A stretch of DNA of 64,000 nt, taken from Mesocentrotus franciscanus (taxonomy: Eukaryota > Echinodermata > Echinoidea > Camarodonta > Strongylocentrotidae). Numbering within the stretch: position 1 is the first letter of the stretch; each line of letters opens with the position of its first letter. The position numbers were made by a program, and so were the translations under genes. The notes below the pieces were generated by a model. It made no database searches. It saw only the letters and a program-made list of their open reading frames with translations, and was not told the origin of the DNA. The stretch lies in the NCBI GenBank assembly GCA_037976565.1, contig CP137679.1, forward strand, positions 4,803,710 through 4,867,709. Direction: 5' to 3'. Shown here piece by piece: positions 13,601-23,400 of the stretch.

Positions 13601-16600
13601 ATATACATGGGCAATGGTCCTTGATGGGTTCAACTTTATTGGCAAGCGGAAGAGATGTGTGCATGAATAACTTGAATGACAACATTTTTATTTCTTTTAC
13701 CACTGTGCAGGCATAAAAAGTCAAATTATGAAGGTATTTTTGTTTATGTATCCCAGCATAGAAACAGAAGCATCTGGAAATATTTGCCATATTGCTGGTT
13801 ATTCATGTAAATTTTAAGTGTATTTGATATTACTTACTGGACAAGGTAAATTTATACTTTTTAAATGCATATTAACAAGACTCATTAGTACAATGTGTTT
13901 TAGCCGCATAAATATAGTTCCTTGCTTTTATTATTATATCTATATATTTTTTGAAATGTACATAAGTCTGATGGTCATGCATCCAAAGTACATGTGTGTG
14001 TGATTTTACTGCATTACTTTGCTACAGATTTGAGGAATACAGTGTGATGCAGTTTGTAATACCCGTTATCGACTCGTTGTTCACTTTTATGGTAATCACA
14101 AATTTATGATGCATCTGTTTTCTTAAAATACTTTCTGTAATTTGTTTTAATAGACATATTCTAAAAGTCGTGATTTCCATGATGTGCCAAAGACTTCAAA
14201 GCTACAGTAAATCAGTAATTATAGATATTTTTGACAGAAACCACAAAGATTTTGTTTTTGTTATACTGTTCATCTGTCACACTTTCATGCAGGAACTATA
14301 GGGATATGTATTGGTTTGCAGTATGATTACTTCAGTTTTTATTGGTATCTGAGCAGTAATTTGTTAGTGGTCCCTAAGTGTGATTGGCTCATTGTACTTG
14401 TTTGTTAATCACAATTTATTACTACCGGTATTCCGGTACTAGAATAATGATGCAGCTGTGGTTCTTTTTTCAATACTCAATTTTTAAAAACATATTTGAA
14501 AAGACTTTTATACTTTTATTCATGTACCAAAGACAAGTTACAGTGTTATTGTGAGCCATGCACGGCCATGTACTCTCTTATTTTGTAGGAAATTAAATAG
14601 TTTTATGTTGTTGACTACAAATTTGCACTTTATAGTATTATCTTTTAACAACTATTTGTATCTGACTTGAAGTCATTTGTTGGATGACTGGAATGTACCA
14701 AAGTCTGCATAAATGGCCGGTGGCTGGTAGTTTAGCAGTTCGTAAGTGGTATCATTCTAACCTAATATACCATTTAATACTCACCATTTACATGTAGGTG
14801 CCATTAGCATACCATTCACAATCCACATTGTTCTCCCATAGGTCTACTGTTATCATTCACCGCAACAACTGGCATAGCATAATATTCTCTATCTACCATT
14901 TATTGTTGCATACCATTGGTAAACCATTCACCAACCACCACTGACATACCATTGGCATACCATTCACTAGTCGCCATTGGTCTTTCCATTGGTATACCAT
15001 TCACTGTCCACCATTAGTGTACCATTGGCACACCACTCACCGAACACCATTGGCCTACCATTGGAGAATGGTGAATGGTATACGAGTGGTAGACCAGTGG
15101 TGGGTGGTGTATGGTAATTCAATGGTAGGCAAATGGTGGATGGTGAATGGTACGTCAATGGTAGGCCAATGGTAGGCCAATGGTGGATGGTGAATGGTAG
15201 GCCAATGGTGGATGGTGAATGGTACGTCTATGGTAGGCCAATGATGGATGGTGAATGGTAGGCCAATGGTGGATGGTGAATGGTAGGCCAATGGTGGATG
15301 GTGAATGGTAGGCCAATGGTGGATGGTGAATGGTAGGCCAATGGTGGATAGTGAATGGTAGGTCAATGGTGGGCAAATGGTGGATGGTGAATGGTAGGCC
15401 AATGGTAGGCCAATGGTGAATGGTAGGCCAATGGTGGATGGTGAATGGTATGTCAATGAAAGGCCATTGGTAGATGGTGAATGGTATGTCAATGGTATGC
15501 CAATGGTGAATGGTACAAAATTTGCATATTTCATATTCAAATTTCAATGGTGTAAATGGTACCATTCATCTACCATTGGTGATTATGCAAATGAGCGTCA
15601 AAAAATTATTATTAGGTTGAATGGTATTTCACTGGTAGATGAATGGTACCCAATGGTATGTTGCGGCGTAATCTCAATGGTATCCGAATGGTATTTAAAT
15701 GGTGTTTGTGAATGGTATCCGTATGGTATTTTCAATGGTACTTCGAATGGTATACCATTGGTATACCATTGAGCATTTTTGTAAGGGCAGCAAAGCGTAG
15801 CATCCTCGCAGGGTACAAATGGCCTATGTACGTCAGAACAAGTTACCTCCATTAGACTATACTATTATATTACTAGGCAAGGAAGTTAACCACATTTTCA
15901 CATTTATGATTAGGTGTTTATGCATATTTAATGAGCTATGACCTTTCACCTTTGACCTACATACTCCGAAATCGAACTTAGGCTGTGTTTTGATACCATG
16001 TACCTTCATATCAAATTTCATTAAAATCTGTCAAACATTACTAAAGTTATCGATTGGAAACCAGATTCGCATATTTAATGAGCTATGACCTTTGACCTAC
16101 ATACTCCAAAATCAAACTTAGGCTGTGTTTTGATTCCATGTACCTTCATATCAAATTTGATTAAAATCCGTCAAACATTACTAAAGTTATCAATCGGAAA
16201 CCAGATTCGCATATTTAATGAGCTATGACCTTTGACCTGCATACTCGAAATCAAACTTAGGCTGTGTTTTGATACCATGTACCTTCATATCAAATTTGAT
16301 TAAAATCCGTCAAACAGTACTAAAGTTATCAATCGGAAACCAGATTCGCATATTTAATGAGCTATGACCTTTGACCTACATACTCAAATCAAACTTAGGC
16401 TGTGTTTTGATTCCATGTACCTTCATATCAAATTTCATTAAAATCCGTCAAACATTACTAAAGTTATCGATCGGAAACCAGATTCGCATATTTAATGAGC
16501 TATGACCTTTGACCTACATACTCGAAATCAAACTTAGGCTGTGTTTTGATACCATGTACCTTCATATCAAATTTGATTAAAATCCGTCAAACATTACTAA

Positions 16601-18737
16601 AGTTATCAATCGGAAACCAGATTCGCATATTAAATGAGCTATGACGTTTGAGCTACATACTCCGAAATCAAACTTAGGCTGTGTTTTGATTCCATGTACC
16701 TTCATATAACATTCATTAAAATCCGTCAAACATTACTAAAGTTATTGATCGGAAAACAGATTCGCATATTTAATGAGCTATGACCCTTGACCTACATACT
16801 CGGAAATTGAACTTAGGCTGTGTTTTGATACCATGTACCTTCATATCAAATTTGATTAAAATCTGTCAAACATTATTAAAGTTATCGAACGGAAACCAGA
16901 TTCGCATATTTAATGAGCTATGACCTTTGACCTACATACTCGGAAATTGAACTTAGGCTGTGTTTTGATTCCATGTATACCTTCATATCAAATTTGATTA
17001 AAATCCGTCAAACATTATTAAAGTTATCGAACGGAAACCAAATTCGCATATTTAATGAGCTGTGACCTTTGACCTACATACTCCGAAATCAAACTTCCTT
17101 CATATAAAATTTCATTAAAATTCGTCAAACATTACCAAATTAGTTATCGATCGGAAACCAGATTCGCATATTTAATGAGCTATGACCTTTGACCTTTGAC
17201 CCACATACTCCAAAATCGAACTTACCCTGTATTTTGATACCATGAACCTTCATATCAAACTTCATTAAAATCCGTCAAACATTACTGAAGTTATCGATCG
17301 GAAACCAAATTTGTTACGGACGTTTGCAAGTTTGCCTGGTTACGGCATATTATCAAGAAATAGGCTGCGCTCACGTCATGCTAAAAGGCATTATACATCA
17401 CACAAAGATTATCTTCATTTACGGTATATACCGGTAGGCCTATCTCTTGTACACTTTCGTAAGGAATATTGTACATCAAAGGGCAGGAATACATCTAATT
17501 TATCTTACTCTTTGGGGTGAGGTTTCCTTTAATATGATGTAAAGACCTTGTAGTTAGCATCTATACTAGTAGTAGACCAATGTACAAATAAACTTGAATT
17601 TAACAAGATTTGTGTTGAAATTGACCCAATGGCAATAGCATCTCTATGTAGGGCCTACAGAGAAAATAATGAGAACCAGAACGTCAATGACGTAGCGCTC
17701 ATCCGCATCTCGCAACAACAAATATACTAAATTTTATGTGGTACACTTTTGAACTGGTCAAAAAATAAAAATTTGACGCCCTGGAATTAAGGGACATAAT
17801 TTCATTTAGCTGTACAAGATTAAATAGAAACTAAAGGAAATGGAATGAAAATTGGTTGAAAAAGCAATTTTTGTTATTTTTGGAATAAATTTGCATAAAT
17901 TACCATAATTAATTAATGGAGAACAATTTCAAAATTCTGTGTAGAAGTTTAGTGTACCAAAGTTAGCTCTACCAGATAAAGCAAACCAAATCAAAATCGG
18001 TCGAGAAATGAAGAAGAAGCATTTTTTGTGATTTCGAATAAATTTGCATAAATTAGCACAGATAATTAATGGAGAACAATTTTTAAATTCTGTGTAGAAG
18101 TTTAGTGTACCAAAGTTAGCTCTACCAGATAAAGCAAACCAAATCAAAATCGGTCAAGAAATGAGGGAGAAGAAGCAATTTTTGTTATTTTTGGAATAAA
18201 TTTACATAAATTACCATAATTAATTAATGGAAAACCATTTTAAAATTCTGTGTAGAAGTTTAGTGTACCAAAGTTAGCTCTACCAGATAAAGCAAACCAA
18301 ATCAAAATCGATCGAGAAATGAAGGAGAATTAGAAGAAGCATTTTTTGTGATTTCGAATAAATTAGCATAAATTAGCATAGATAATGAATTTCACGATTC
18401 TGTGTAGAAGTTTTAAATCCCCCTCCTATGATCCTAGCTAGCCCTATCATATGAAACAATCAGAATCAAAATCGGTTGAAAAATAACGAAGAAGGAGCAT
18501 TTTGAAAACTGGACGGCCGGACCAAAGAGATATCTCTTTGGCCGGACGAACGACGGACGCCACCCCATATCATTATCAAAATATCCGGACGAAAAACTGG
18601 AAATCAATTTTGCTTGGCCTTACCTTTTGTGTTATACGCATGTATGCTGTTAGCGGGGCTAGTAACAGCATTTTCACCATGACGGCTGAAGCATAAGTTG
18701 CAAAACAGGATAATTCTTCACTCATTGTAGCGGCCAT
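4388..18737 (-). CDS. MGST1: Microsomal glutathione S-transferase 1-like (MAPEG family), 3 coding exons, 148 aa
   Basis: Exons on the minus strand: 18737-18624, 5083-5001, 4637-4388; phases 0 then 2; 447 nt including TGA. The protein matches MGST1 along its length (human is 155 aa): N-terminal first membrane helix in MSEELSCFATYASAVMVKML, VFANQEDMLG, the MAPEG signature VERVRRCHLNDLEN, a second hydrophobic segment IVPFFGLGLLYAF, then FLHTIAYVAALPQPSR and a last hydrophobic helix. Family role: a trimeric enzyme of the ER and outer mitochondrial membranes that conjugates glutathione to electrophiles and reduces lipid hydroperoxides. The Arg of LPQPSR and the Arg-rich loop are kept. The stress-sensing Cys that follows NPED in the mammalian enzyme is replaced by Met. 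Intron 1 is 13.5 kb and full of repeats. Confidence 0.93.
5001..5083 (-). CDS. MGST1: MGST1 coding exon 2
   Basis: Acceptor TTCAAAAACAG|GTG, donor AGAAG|GTAAGG; 83 nt, phase 0 to 2. It encodes VFANQEDMLGLKDKKPVFDN and PMVERVRR. An apparent earlier GTAAGA six bases upstream breaks the frame and removes conserved VRR, so the second GTAAGG was used. Confidence 0.92.
5216..5432 (-). mobile_element. tRNA-derived SINE (diverged copy)
   Basis: The plus strand shows the family pattern ...AAAGGACATCAGTGCTG, then GGGATACGAACCCTG (inverse of an A/B-box tRNA promoter) and ATATCCACTAGACCAC. The SINE reads on the minus strand. It lies in MGST1 intron 1. Confidence 0.7.
5433..6190. other. MGST1 intron 1 sequence, nothing recognised
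   Basis: AT-rich with scattered stops in all frames; no repeat family or splice pair recognised. Confidence 0.4.
6195..6655. repeat. ATGGTG-rich minisatellite (small copy)
   Basis: Irregular 31-36 bp units built on GGTGAATGGTGTTTCAATGG. It starts with CTTACAAAAA...AATGGTA, the same border (inverted) as the larger array ending at 15776, so both belong to one composite repeat family. Confidence 0.85.
6656..7422. other. MGST1 intron 1, mostly unrecognised
   Basis: GGGGCCCGTTTCATAAACC at 6814 looks like the end of a short interspersed element but no partner end was found. Nothing else supported. Confidence 0.35.
7431..8428. mobile_element. Non-autonomous hAT-like DNA transposon, 998 bp, complete
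   Basis: Terminal inverted repeats CAGGGGCG(C)GGCGAT / ATCGCCGCCCCTG are flanked by a perfect 8-bp target duplication ATTGCTTC (7423-7430 and 8429-8436). CAGGG ends plus an 8-bp duplication are typical of the hAT superfamily. The interior has three copies of a segment with GTTTTAGGCATTTAATTA and GGGGGCAGAGCCCCC palindromes, and no transposase. Confidence 0.88.
8437..9040. other. MGST1 intron 1, nothing recognised
   Basis: AT-rich, with a purine-rich patch near 8560-8600. No supported feature. Confidence 0.35.
9050..9232 (+). ncRNA. Candidate first exon of an uncharacterised plus-strand transcript
   Basis: CpG-rich compared with its surroundings, ending in a strong donor AAATCCC|GTAAGTAC at 9232. 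Followed by exon-like blocks at 9786-9895 and 12221-12428. There is no long open frame, so a spliced long non-coding RNA antisense to MGST1 intron 1 is the most economical reading. Start position is approximate. Confidence 0.3.
9786..9895 (+). ncRNA. Candidate exon of plus-strand transcript
   Basis: Flanked by TTTTACAG and AGAAG|GTAAAC. One frame is open throughout (ENVQKNLWQYQMLALFEFVL...) and another holds a 32-codon Cys-containing ORF from ATG at 9790. Neither resembles a known family to me. Confidence 0.3.
9964..10044 (+). CDS. Short ORF of 26 codons, unknown
   Basis: MSEVNVKAKLEADAKGRFEK then YPFRGG and TAA. It has coding-like composition (Lys, Ala, Glu, no low-complexity) and an acceptable start context (GAAATGAGT), 68 nt after the candidate exon at 9786-9895. 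No homologue recognised; could be chance. Confidence 0.2.
   Translation: MSEVNVKAKLEADAKGRFEKYPFRGG
12221..12428 (+). ncRNA. Candidate exon of plus-strand transcript
   Basis: Acceptor TTTTATTCAG; donors AAAG|GTGTGT or GTGT|GTAAGT. One frame is open for the full block (SELVTKMQVDLSEVGAEEEQ...), ending at TAA inside the donor. No recognised domain. Confidence 0.3.
13058..13500. mobile_element. Long perfect-style fold-back element, 443 bp
   Basis: Ends CAGTAGGCTTACGGTTGCAC / GTGCAACCGTAAGCCTACTG; the arms (about 210 bp each) meet at 13270-13285 with a short loop between TTGACTATCC(A/G)TCGTC and its inverse. Flanked by TAT on both sides, a possible 3-bp target duplication. No ORF. It could fold into a long hairpin if transcribed. 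Confidence 0.88.
13501..14760. other. MGST1 intron 1, nothing recognised
   Basis: AT-rich; several copies of GTACCAAAG-type short words but no array or splice pair. Confidence 0.35.
14770..15775. repeat. ATGGT/ACCAT minisatellite (large copy)
   Basis: Core units of 25-27 bp with GTAGGCCAATGGTGGATGGT between 15060 and 15500; the flanking parts are more degenerate and the left 300 bp is in opposite orientation (TACCATTGG), so the array turns around near 15065. The open frames within it are by-products of periodicity. Confidence 0.9.
15776..17310 (-). repeat. 140-bp satellite array, 10 units, with DR1 motifs
   Basis: GCATATTTAATGAGC recurs at 15922, 16069, 16209, 16348, 16487, 16625 (variant), 16763, 16903, 17046 and 17166. 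The left end (GCAAAGCGTAGCATCCTCGC) is the inverse of the right end of the 3.5 kb copy. Most units hold TGACCTTTGACCT, the inverse of a perfect DR1. It lies in MGST1 intron 1, 1.3-2.9 kb after the start codon. Confidence 0.92.
16086..17202 (-). promoter_or_regulatory. Array of DR1 nuclear-receptor-type sites
   Basis: Perfect AGGTCAAAGGTCA (minus strand) occurs at 16086-16098, 16226-16238, 16365-16377, 16503-16515, 16921-16933, 17063-17075 and 17183-17195, the last extended to three half-sites. Degenerate versions sit at about 16642 and 16780. DR1 is the consensus for HNF4, COUP-TF, RXR and PPAR-type receptors. Binding is inferred only. Confidence 0.5.
17311..17857. other. MGST1 intron 1, nothing recognised
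   Basis: Contains one 69-codon open frame (17311) that starts inside the end of the satellite element and resembles nothing known. Confidence 0.35.
17858..18495. repeat. 153-158 bp tandem repeat, 4 copies
   Basis: TGTGTAGAAGTTTAGTGTAC starts at 17938, 18091 and 18249, with a diverged fourth at 18401. Units share AAATCAAAATCGGTCGAGAA. It ends near a 20-bp perfect palindrome CCAAAGAGATATCTCTTTGG (18523-18542) and GACGGAC words, a border style also seen at 3555-3605. Confidence 0.85.
18624..18737 (-). CDS. MGST1: MGST1 coding exon 1
   Basis: ATG at 18737 (ATGGCCGCTACAATG), 38 codons, donor CAAAAG|GTAAGG. An alternative in-frame ATG is the fifth codon. It encodes the first transmembrane helix. 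Sequence just before the ATG has a near-palindromic ATAGAGATATATCTTTAT. Confidence 0.9.
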
Positions 18738-18925
18738 TTTGATCCCCTTTTTAGTCTAAACCATAGAGATATATCTTTATGGTCTAAACAGGTCTATTCT
18801 CCTTCGCAGCAAGGGTTGGAATGACGAAGGTGTTTGTGCTACATGTACGTGAGAACGAGTACGAGTGCATGTAACTCCGGGGAGCTCCGACGCCGACGCC
18901 TTCGCTCCCCGGAGTTAGAGTGCAT
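18738..18925 (-). promoter_or_regulatory. MGST1 5' flank with two inverted repeats
   Basis: Immediately upstream of the start codon lies CCATAGAGATATATCTTTATGG (18761-18782, near-palindrome). At 18871-18914 AACTCCGGGGAGC and its exact inverse GCTCCCCGGAGTT flank an 18-bp GC-rich spacer. No TATA or initiator could be assigned. Promoter identity is inferred from position only. Confidence 0.4.
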
Positions 18926-19382
18926 GCAGACATGCAGGTAGGGTCACTCTACGGTATGGATTCAAAACAGCAAACTGTATGGACTTTGTGCAGCCAAGGC
19001 GTGCCCGGGACCGGGACCGTTGTGCAATTAGCTCTAACAATAAGGAGCAAACAATCGAAGGGTGTCCCTCGATAGCCAAAGAGCAAATAAAGAAATAGAA
19101 AGAGGTAACCGTCTCAGTAGACCATTTTCGTAATGCAATCAAATATAATGCACACATCTTGTTACGAATAATTGTATTTTAATAGTCAGAATGTGAATTG
19201 CATTAGAGACGTCCGATATGTATTAAGCGCTATATAAAAGCTGAATATTATTATTATTATTCAAATTGTTACTAGTTAGGACAAACATAATGGTTTGCAT
19301 TGTCCATCCTAACAACACATCAAGGGGGTGGGGGAGGTGGGGGGCGGCTCAAGCCCATATCAGCGACTGGCTTACAATATAG
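18926..19382. other. Intergenic, with SINE/LINE 3' tail fragment
   Basis: 19205-19262 carries the tail TTAAGCGCTATATAAAAGC followed by (ATT)n in plus orientation. TTCGTAATGCAATCAAATAT at 19128 resembles one arm of the hairpin at 63.7 kb. Nothing coding. Confidence 0.45.
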
Positions 19383-20460
19383 TCAAGGAGTGCACCAGGG
19401 ATGTATCTTAATTGTCACCGTATGATCTATTTAACATCTACGTAGAATACATCATGCGGATAGCTTTAGAAGACTTTTGAGGCAGATATCCATTGGAGGA
19501 CGTCAGATAACTAATCTTAGATATGCTGACGACACCACCCTACTTGCAAGAACAGCAGCAGAGCTTCAAGACCTCTCGAAAGAGTCAAACAAGCCAGTGA
19601 GGAATATGGCCTGTACCTCAATGTTAAGAAGACAAATGTTATGATATGTGGAGGAAAGAATGAACATCATACAAGCTGATGAAGAGGACATCGAAGTAGT
19701 CAACACTTTCAACTTCCTGATCTCTCTGGTTGTGGATGGTGGCGGAAGCTCACAAGAAATAAGACGACGCTAGATCATCTGCAATAAGCCTTATAGGCCT
19801 ACGGACATCTCGAAAGACATGTGGTATCTCAAGGAACACCAAGATTCATATGATAAATGTTTCGGTCTTTACAATCGCTACATATGGGTCGGAGACGTAG
19901 GCTCTTGGAGCAGCAGATAGAAAGAAAATCCACGCTTTCGAAATGTGGTGTTGGAGGCAGGGGCGGATCCAGCCGGCGGCAAGGGAGGGGGCCTAAAAAC
20001 GGGCCCACTTCGTGTGAAAATTTGAAAATCGTGACGGCCGATTTTCCGCTCAGTGGGGGGGGGGCCTCTTTTTTTCTAGGGGAGGGCCGGGCCCGGCCCC
20101 TGAATCCGCCACTGGTTGGAGGAGGATGCTGAGGATGTATCTTGGAAGGCTCATAAATCAAATGATGTTGTCAAGAACCAAAGAGCGAAGGTCACCCTAT
20201 GCCAGAAGATAGATAAGAATAAGTTGCAGTATTTTTGATACATTTCTAGGAGAGAAGGTGACAACCTGGAGAAGATCATTACCCAAGGTCATGTTGAAGG
20301 TCAACGAAAACGTGGTAGGCCAAAAGGTCGATGGGCAGACGGAATAAACCATGAACATCTGCACAGCTAATCGCTATATGCCCAGGATAGAAGTGGTTGG
20401 AACGTCATCATCAGGTCACAAAGGGTCAGTCATGACTCGTAGGACGACGACGATATCAGC
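19383..20460 (+). pseudogene. Broken LINE (non-LTR) reverse transcriptase fragment
   Basis: Frames shift repeatedly but conserved pieces are visible: GVHQGC, SPYDLFNIYVEYIMRIALED, then GGRQITNLRYADDTTLLAR with the catalytic YADD (19522-19533), and near the end EGQRKRGRPKGRWADGI. Interrupted by a hAT miniature element at 19958-20114. Not functional; no intact ORF. Confidence 0.85.
19958..20114. mobile_element. hAT-like miniature element, 157 bp, inside the LINE
   Basis: Ends CAGGGGCGGATCCAG / CTGAATCCGCCACTG; the 8-bp target duplication GTTGGAGG lies at 19950-19957 and 20115-20122. No ORF of its own. Confidence 0.88.
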
Positions 20461-20479
20461 TAGGCCTATAATATAATTA

Positions 20480-20900
20480 TACGATTATCGAAAAATGCTT
20501 TGGGGTGATCCGATCTGCGTCCTCGATGTTGTAAACAGAAGAAAATAAAAATAAATGGAGATAGGAGTGAAAGAAAAACGACGTACGGGAAAATAGATAG
20601 AGAGAGTCGGTTTCACTTTAAAATGCAAAATTGTCCCACTGTAAAGGGGCAAGGGATATATTCCCTCCCGGCCCAGTCAATATGTTCAATTGTAACCATC
20701 TATAGTACAGCGTTTTTCAACCGGGTTGCAGCGAAAGTATTTAAATATATATTTTGGAATAAGCGCTATATAGTCACTCGCAAAATTTTAGAAACGGGTA
20801 TATAGTTTCAGGCAGCGAGGTCCGTGAACATCCCCAAATGATGATATTTATAACAATATTCGGGCACCTCGCTGCCCGAATATCGGCATGATTCGGGCAG
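20480..20900. repeat. Interspersed repeat copy A (partner at 22985-23400)
   Basis: Starts ACGATTATCGAAAAATGCTT and contains AAAATGCAAAATTGTCCCAC and GGGCACCTCGCTGCCCGAAT. About 90% similar by eye to copy B in the same orientation, with small indels. Confidence 0.85.
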
Positions 20901-21114
20901 CATGGCGCCCGAATATAACCTTATTTATTCTATTTTTATATATCGAAATGAAATTCATATCACAATATAATGTCCTTTTCCCCTCATTTGCTTCACCTCG
21001 CGACCCCGCAAAATTGATAAATCAAGATGATTTCTGGCAACATGATGACCAAATATATAATTCTACAATTTATCTAATGTATATTGATGACTAAATAACA
21101 TTTTTACCATAATA

Positions 21115-21384
21115 GAAGTGAGCAACAACAAAAAAAATGGCACCCGAAAATGTTTTTTCCCTCCGGGAAGGGTAATTTTTTCCCCACCGCCATCCCCCCC
21201 CCCCCTTGGGCGCCAGTGGTAGTGAGCACAATTTTTTTTTTGGCACCCGAAAAAAAAAATTCCCTACGGGAAGGGTGATTTTTTCCACCGCCACCCCTTG
21301 GGCGCCAGGGGAGGGGGCCCATCTTCTTTTTTTTCAAAAAAAAGGGTGTTTTTACCTGTTTTTTTTTGCTAGGGGGATCCGCCA
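21115..21384. mobile_element. 5'-truncated hAT-like element with internal duplication
   Basis: The right end GGATCCGCCACTG matches the ends at 20114 and 62915, and the interior AAAAAAGGGTGTTTTTACCTG matches the 62.6 kb element. Two copies of a segment with TGGCACCCGAAAA and CCTTGGGCGCCA. No left terminal repeat or target duplication found. Confidence 0.6.
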
Positions 21385-21479
21385 CTGTCTTGAGTATAGG
21401 ACGACAGTAGCGTAGGTGACAGTAAAGTGTGTAAATTATTCACTTTCAAAGGCAGCCATTTTGGAGAACTTGAATCCTT

Positions 21480-21800
21480 CTCTTATAAAGCTGGTAGAAA
21501 CAGACTTTGAGTGTTGATATATACCGGCTCAGTTTCAGCGACGTCGGGCCCACTTTCTAGCAAAAGATACCGGTTTACGATATCAAACTTCTTGGTTATA
21601 CTTCTGGTGTATTTGTTTTCTTCAGTCAACTGAAGCAGTCACTGTGTTTGGATCCGTGTTCTTCGAGAACTCGCCTACAAAACCCAGGCCATGTAGTAGT
21701 CGCAGCGTCCCTCAACATTCACATACATTCGCTCCAGAGTAGGAACTTTTGTTTCAACAACAAAACAAAAAACAAAAAATCAAAAAATCACGTAGGCCTA
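21480..21800. repeat. Interspersed repeat copy A2 (partner at 23605-23885)
   Basis: Shares GACTTTGAGTGTTGATATAT, TTCTAGCAAAAGATACCGGT and TTACGATAT with 23.6 kb in the same order and orientation, so this and the 20.5/23.0 kb pair look like one longer unit present twice. Confidence 0.8.
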
Positions 21801-21949
21801 CATGAGGTTAGCTCATCTTGTTTTTTTTTATAGACAAAACATTTGCATGAAGAGGGTCAAAGTCCGAATTCTATCCAAGAATGAAAATGGAACATGACAC
21901 TATTTTTTTAAATTTTACCAGGGAATGACGCTGCACTATCAACATATCA

Positions 21950-21955
<6 letters not shown>

Positions 21956-22026
<71 letters not shown>
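21956..22026. repeat. (AT)n microsatellite
   Basis: About 70 bp of uninterrupted TA dinucleotides. Confidence 0.97.
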
Positions 22027-22029
<3 letters not shown>

Positions 22030-22429
22030 TCATTGCTACTAATTAGGACAAACGTTATGGCTTGTCCATATCCTAACAACACGTCAAGAGGGAGGGGGAG
22101 GAGGGGGCTCAAGCCCAATGAATTCAATTCAATTCAATTGTGAATGACTATATCAGGACTATATAGAAAGAGTCGATTAAGAAGTGACAATTCTATATCA
22201 TACAGTGTTTACAACATACATTTAGCCGTAAAATAGACATATTGCTTTCCATGATGGTACGGGGAAATATTGGCTTTGACAACGTACAGGTCGTACCCTA
22301 ACCCTTGCCCTAATTAACCCACTGACAAGGCGGTGTATAAGCTGGTTGGGAGGCAGCGTTCGCTATGATTTATTTCAAAATATTAAACGTTAAGAAGCAC
22401 TTACACACAAAAATATCAAGAATGTGAGA

Positions 22430-22670
22430 ATTCTTTTGTTTTTCTCCTTCTTCTTCAACATCATCATCATCATCACCGTCTTTTTTCTTCTCCTCTTCCT
22501 CCATCTTCTACTTTTTCCTTTTCTTTCTTCTTCTTCTTCTTTTTCTTCTTCAAGAAGTTCTTGTTCTTCTTCTACGCGTTCTTCTTCTTGTTCTTCTTCA
22601 TGTTGTTGTTGTTGTTCTTCTTCTGGTTCTTCTTCTTCTCCTCCTCGAGATCCTCATCCTTCTCTTTAAT
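22430..22670. repeat. TTC-rich polypyrimidine tract
   Basis: Imperfect (TTC)n/(TCT)n on the plus strand; open frames here (Ser- or Phe-rich) are low-complexity artefacts. Confidence 0.9.
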
Positions 22671-22984
22671 TCTCTTTTGTTTGTTTGCAACCACTCTTTT
22701 ATACTTATATCCGGCTCCTAGCAAAATACTTTGGTGCTGCTTTTGGAACTGACGAAGATGTAACATCGTCCAGTGGCGTGCGTACGTAGGCACGTCCCCA
22801 CCCCCTCCCCAATCGAATGGCAAAAAAAGAAAGAGATGAGAGCGAGGGGAGGGATGAAGGAAAAGAAAAAAGAACGTGAGATAATAAAGAAAAAATTTGC
22901 TCGAAAACTCTCTTCAAAGATTATAATATTATGTGAATTAGTAATGTGGGGACAACAGGATATAAGTCTTAAATGAGATGCATG

Positions 22985-23400
22985 AAACGATTATCGAAAA
23001 ATTCTTTGGGGTGATCCGAGCTGCGTCCTCGATGTTGTCAACAGCCAAAAAATAAATAATAAATGAAAATAGGAGTGAAAGAGAGACGACATACGGGAAA
23101 ATAGACCGAGAGAGTCGGTTTCACTTTAAAATGCAAAATTGTCCCACTCTAAAGGGGCAAGGGTATATTCCCTCCAGGCCCAGTCAATATGTTCCCTCAA
23201 ATTGAACCATCTAGTACAGCGTTTTTTAACCGGGTTGCCGCGAAAGTATTTTAGTAAATCAAAAGATATATATTTTGGAATAAGCGCTCACTCGCAAAAT
23301 TTTAGAAACGGGTATATAGTTTCAGGCATCGAGGTCCATGAATATCCCCAAATGGTGATATTTATAACAATATTCGGGCACCTCGCTGCCCGAATAATGA
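22985..23400. repeat. Interspersed repeat copy B
   Basis: Same order as copy A at 20480, ending in GGGCACCTCGCTGCCCGAAT. It lacks the sequence between 20900 and 21480 of copy A. Confidence 0.85.

Noticed and set aside
15055..15565. Minus-strand open frames of 136-161 codons (His/Pro/Thr repeats)
   Set aside because: By-products of the ATGGT minisatellite periodicity.
22300..22320. CCCTAACCCTTGCCCTAATT as interstitial telomere sequence
   Set aside because: Too short and imperfect, unlike the tract at 58256.
22424..22752. Ser- or Phe-rich open frames
   Set aside because: Translation of a TTC-rich tract.
22768..22800. CAGTGGCGTGCGTACG as another hAT end
   Set aside because: No matching opposite end or 8-bp target duplication could be found nearby.
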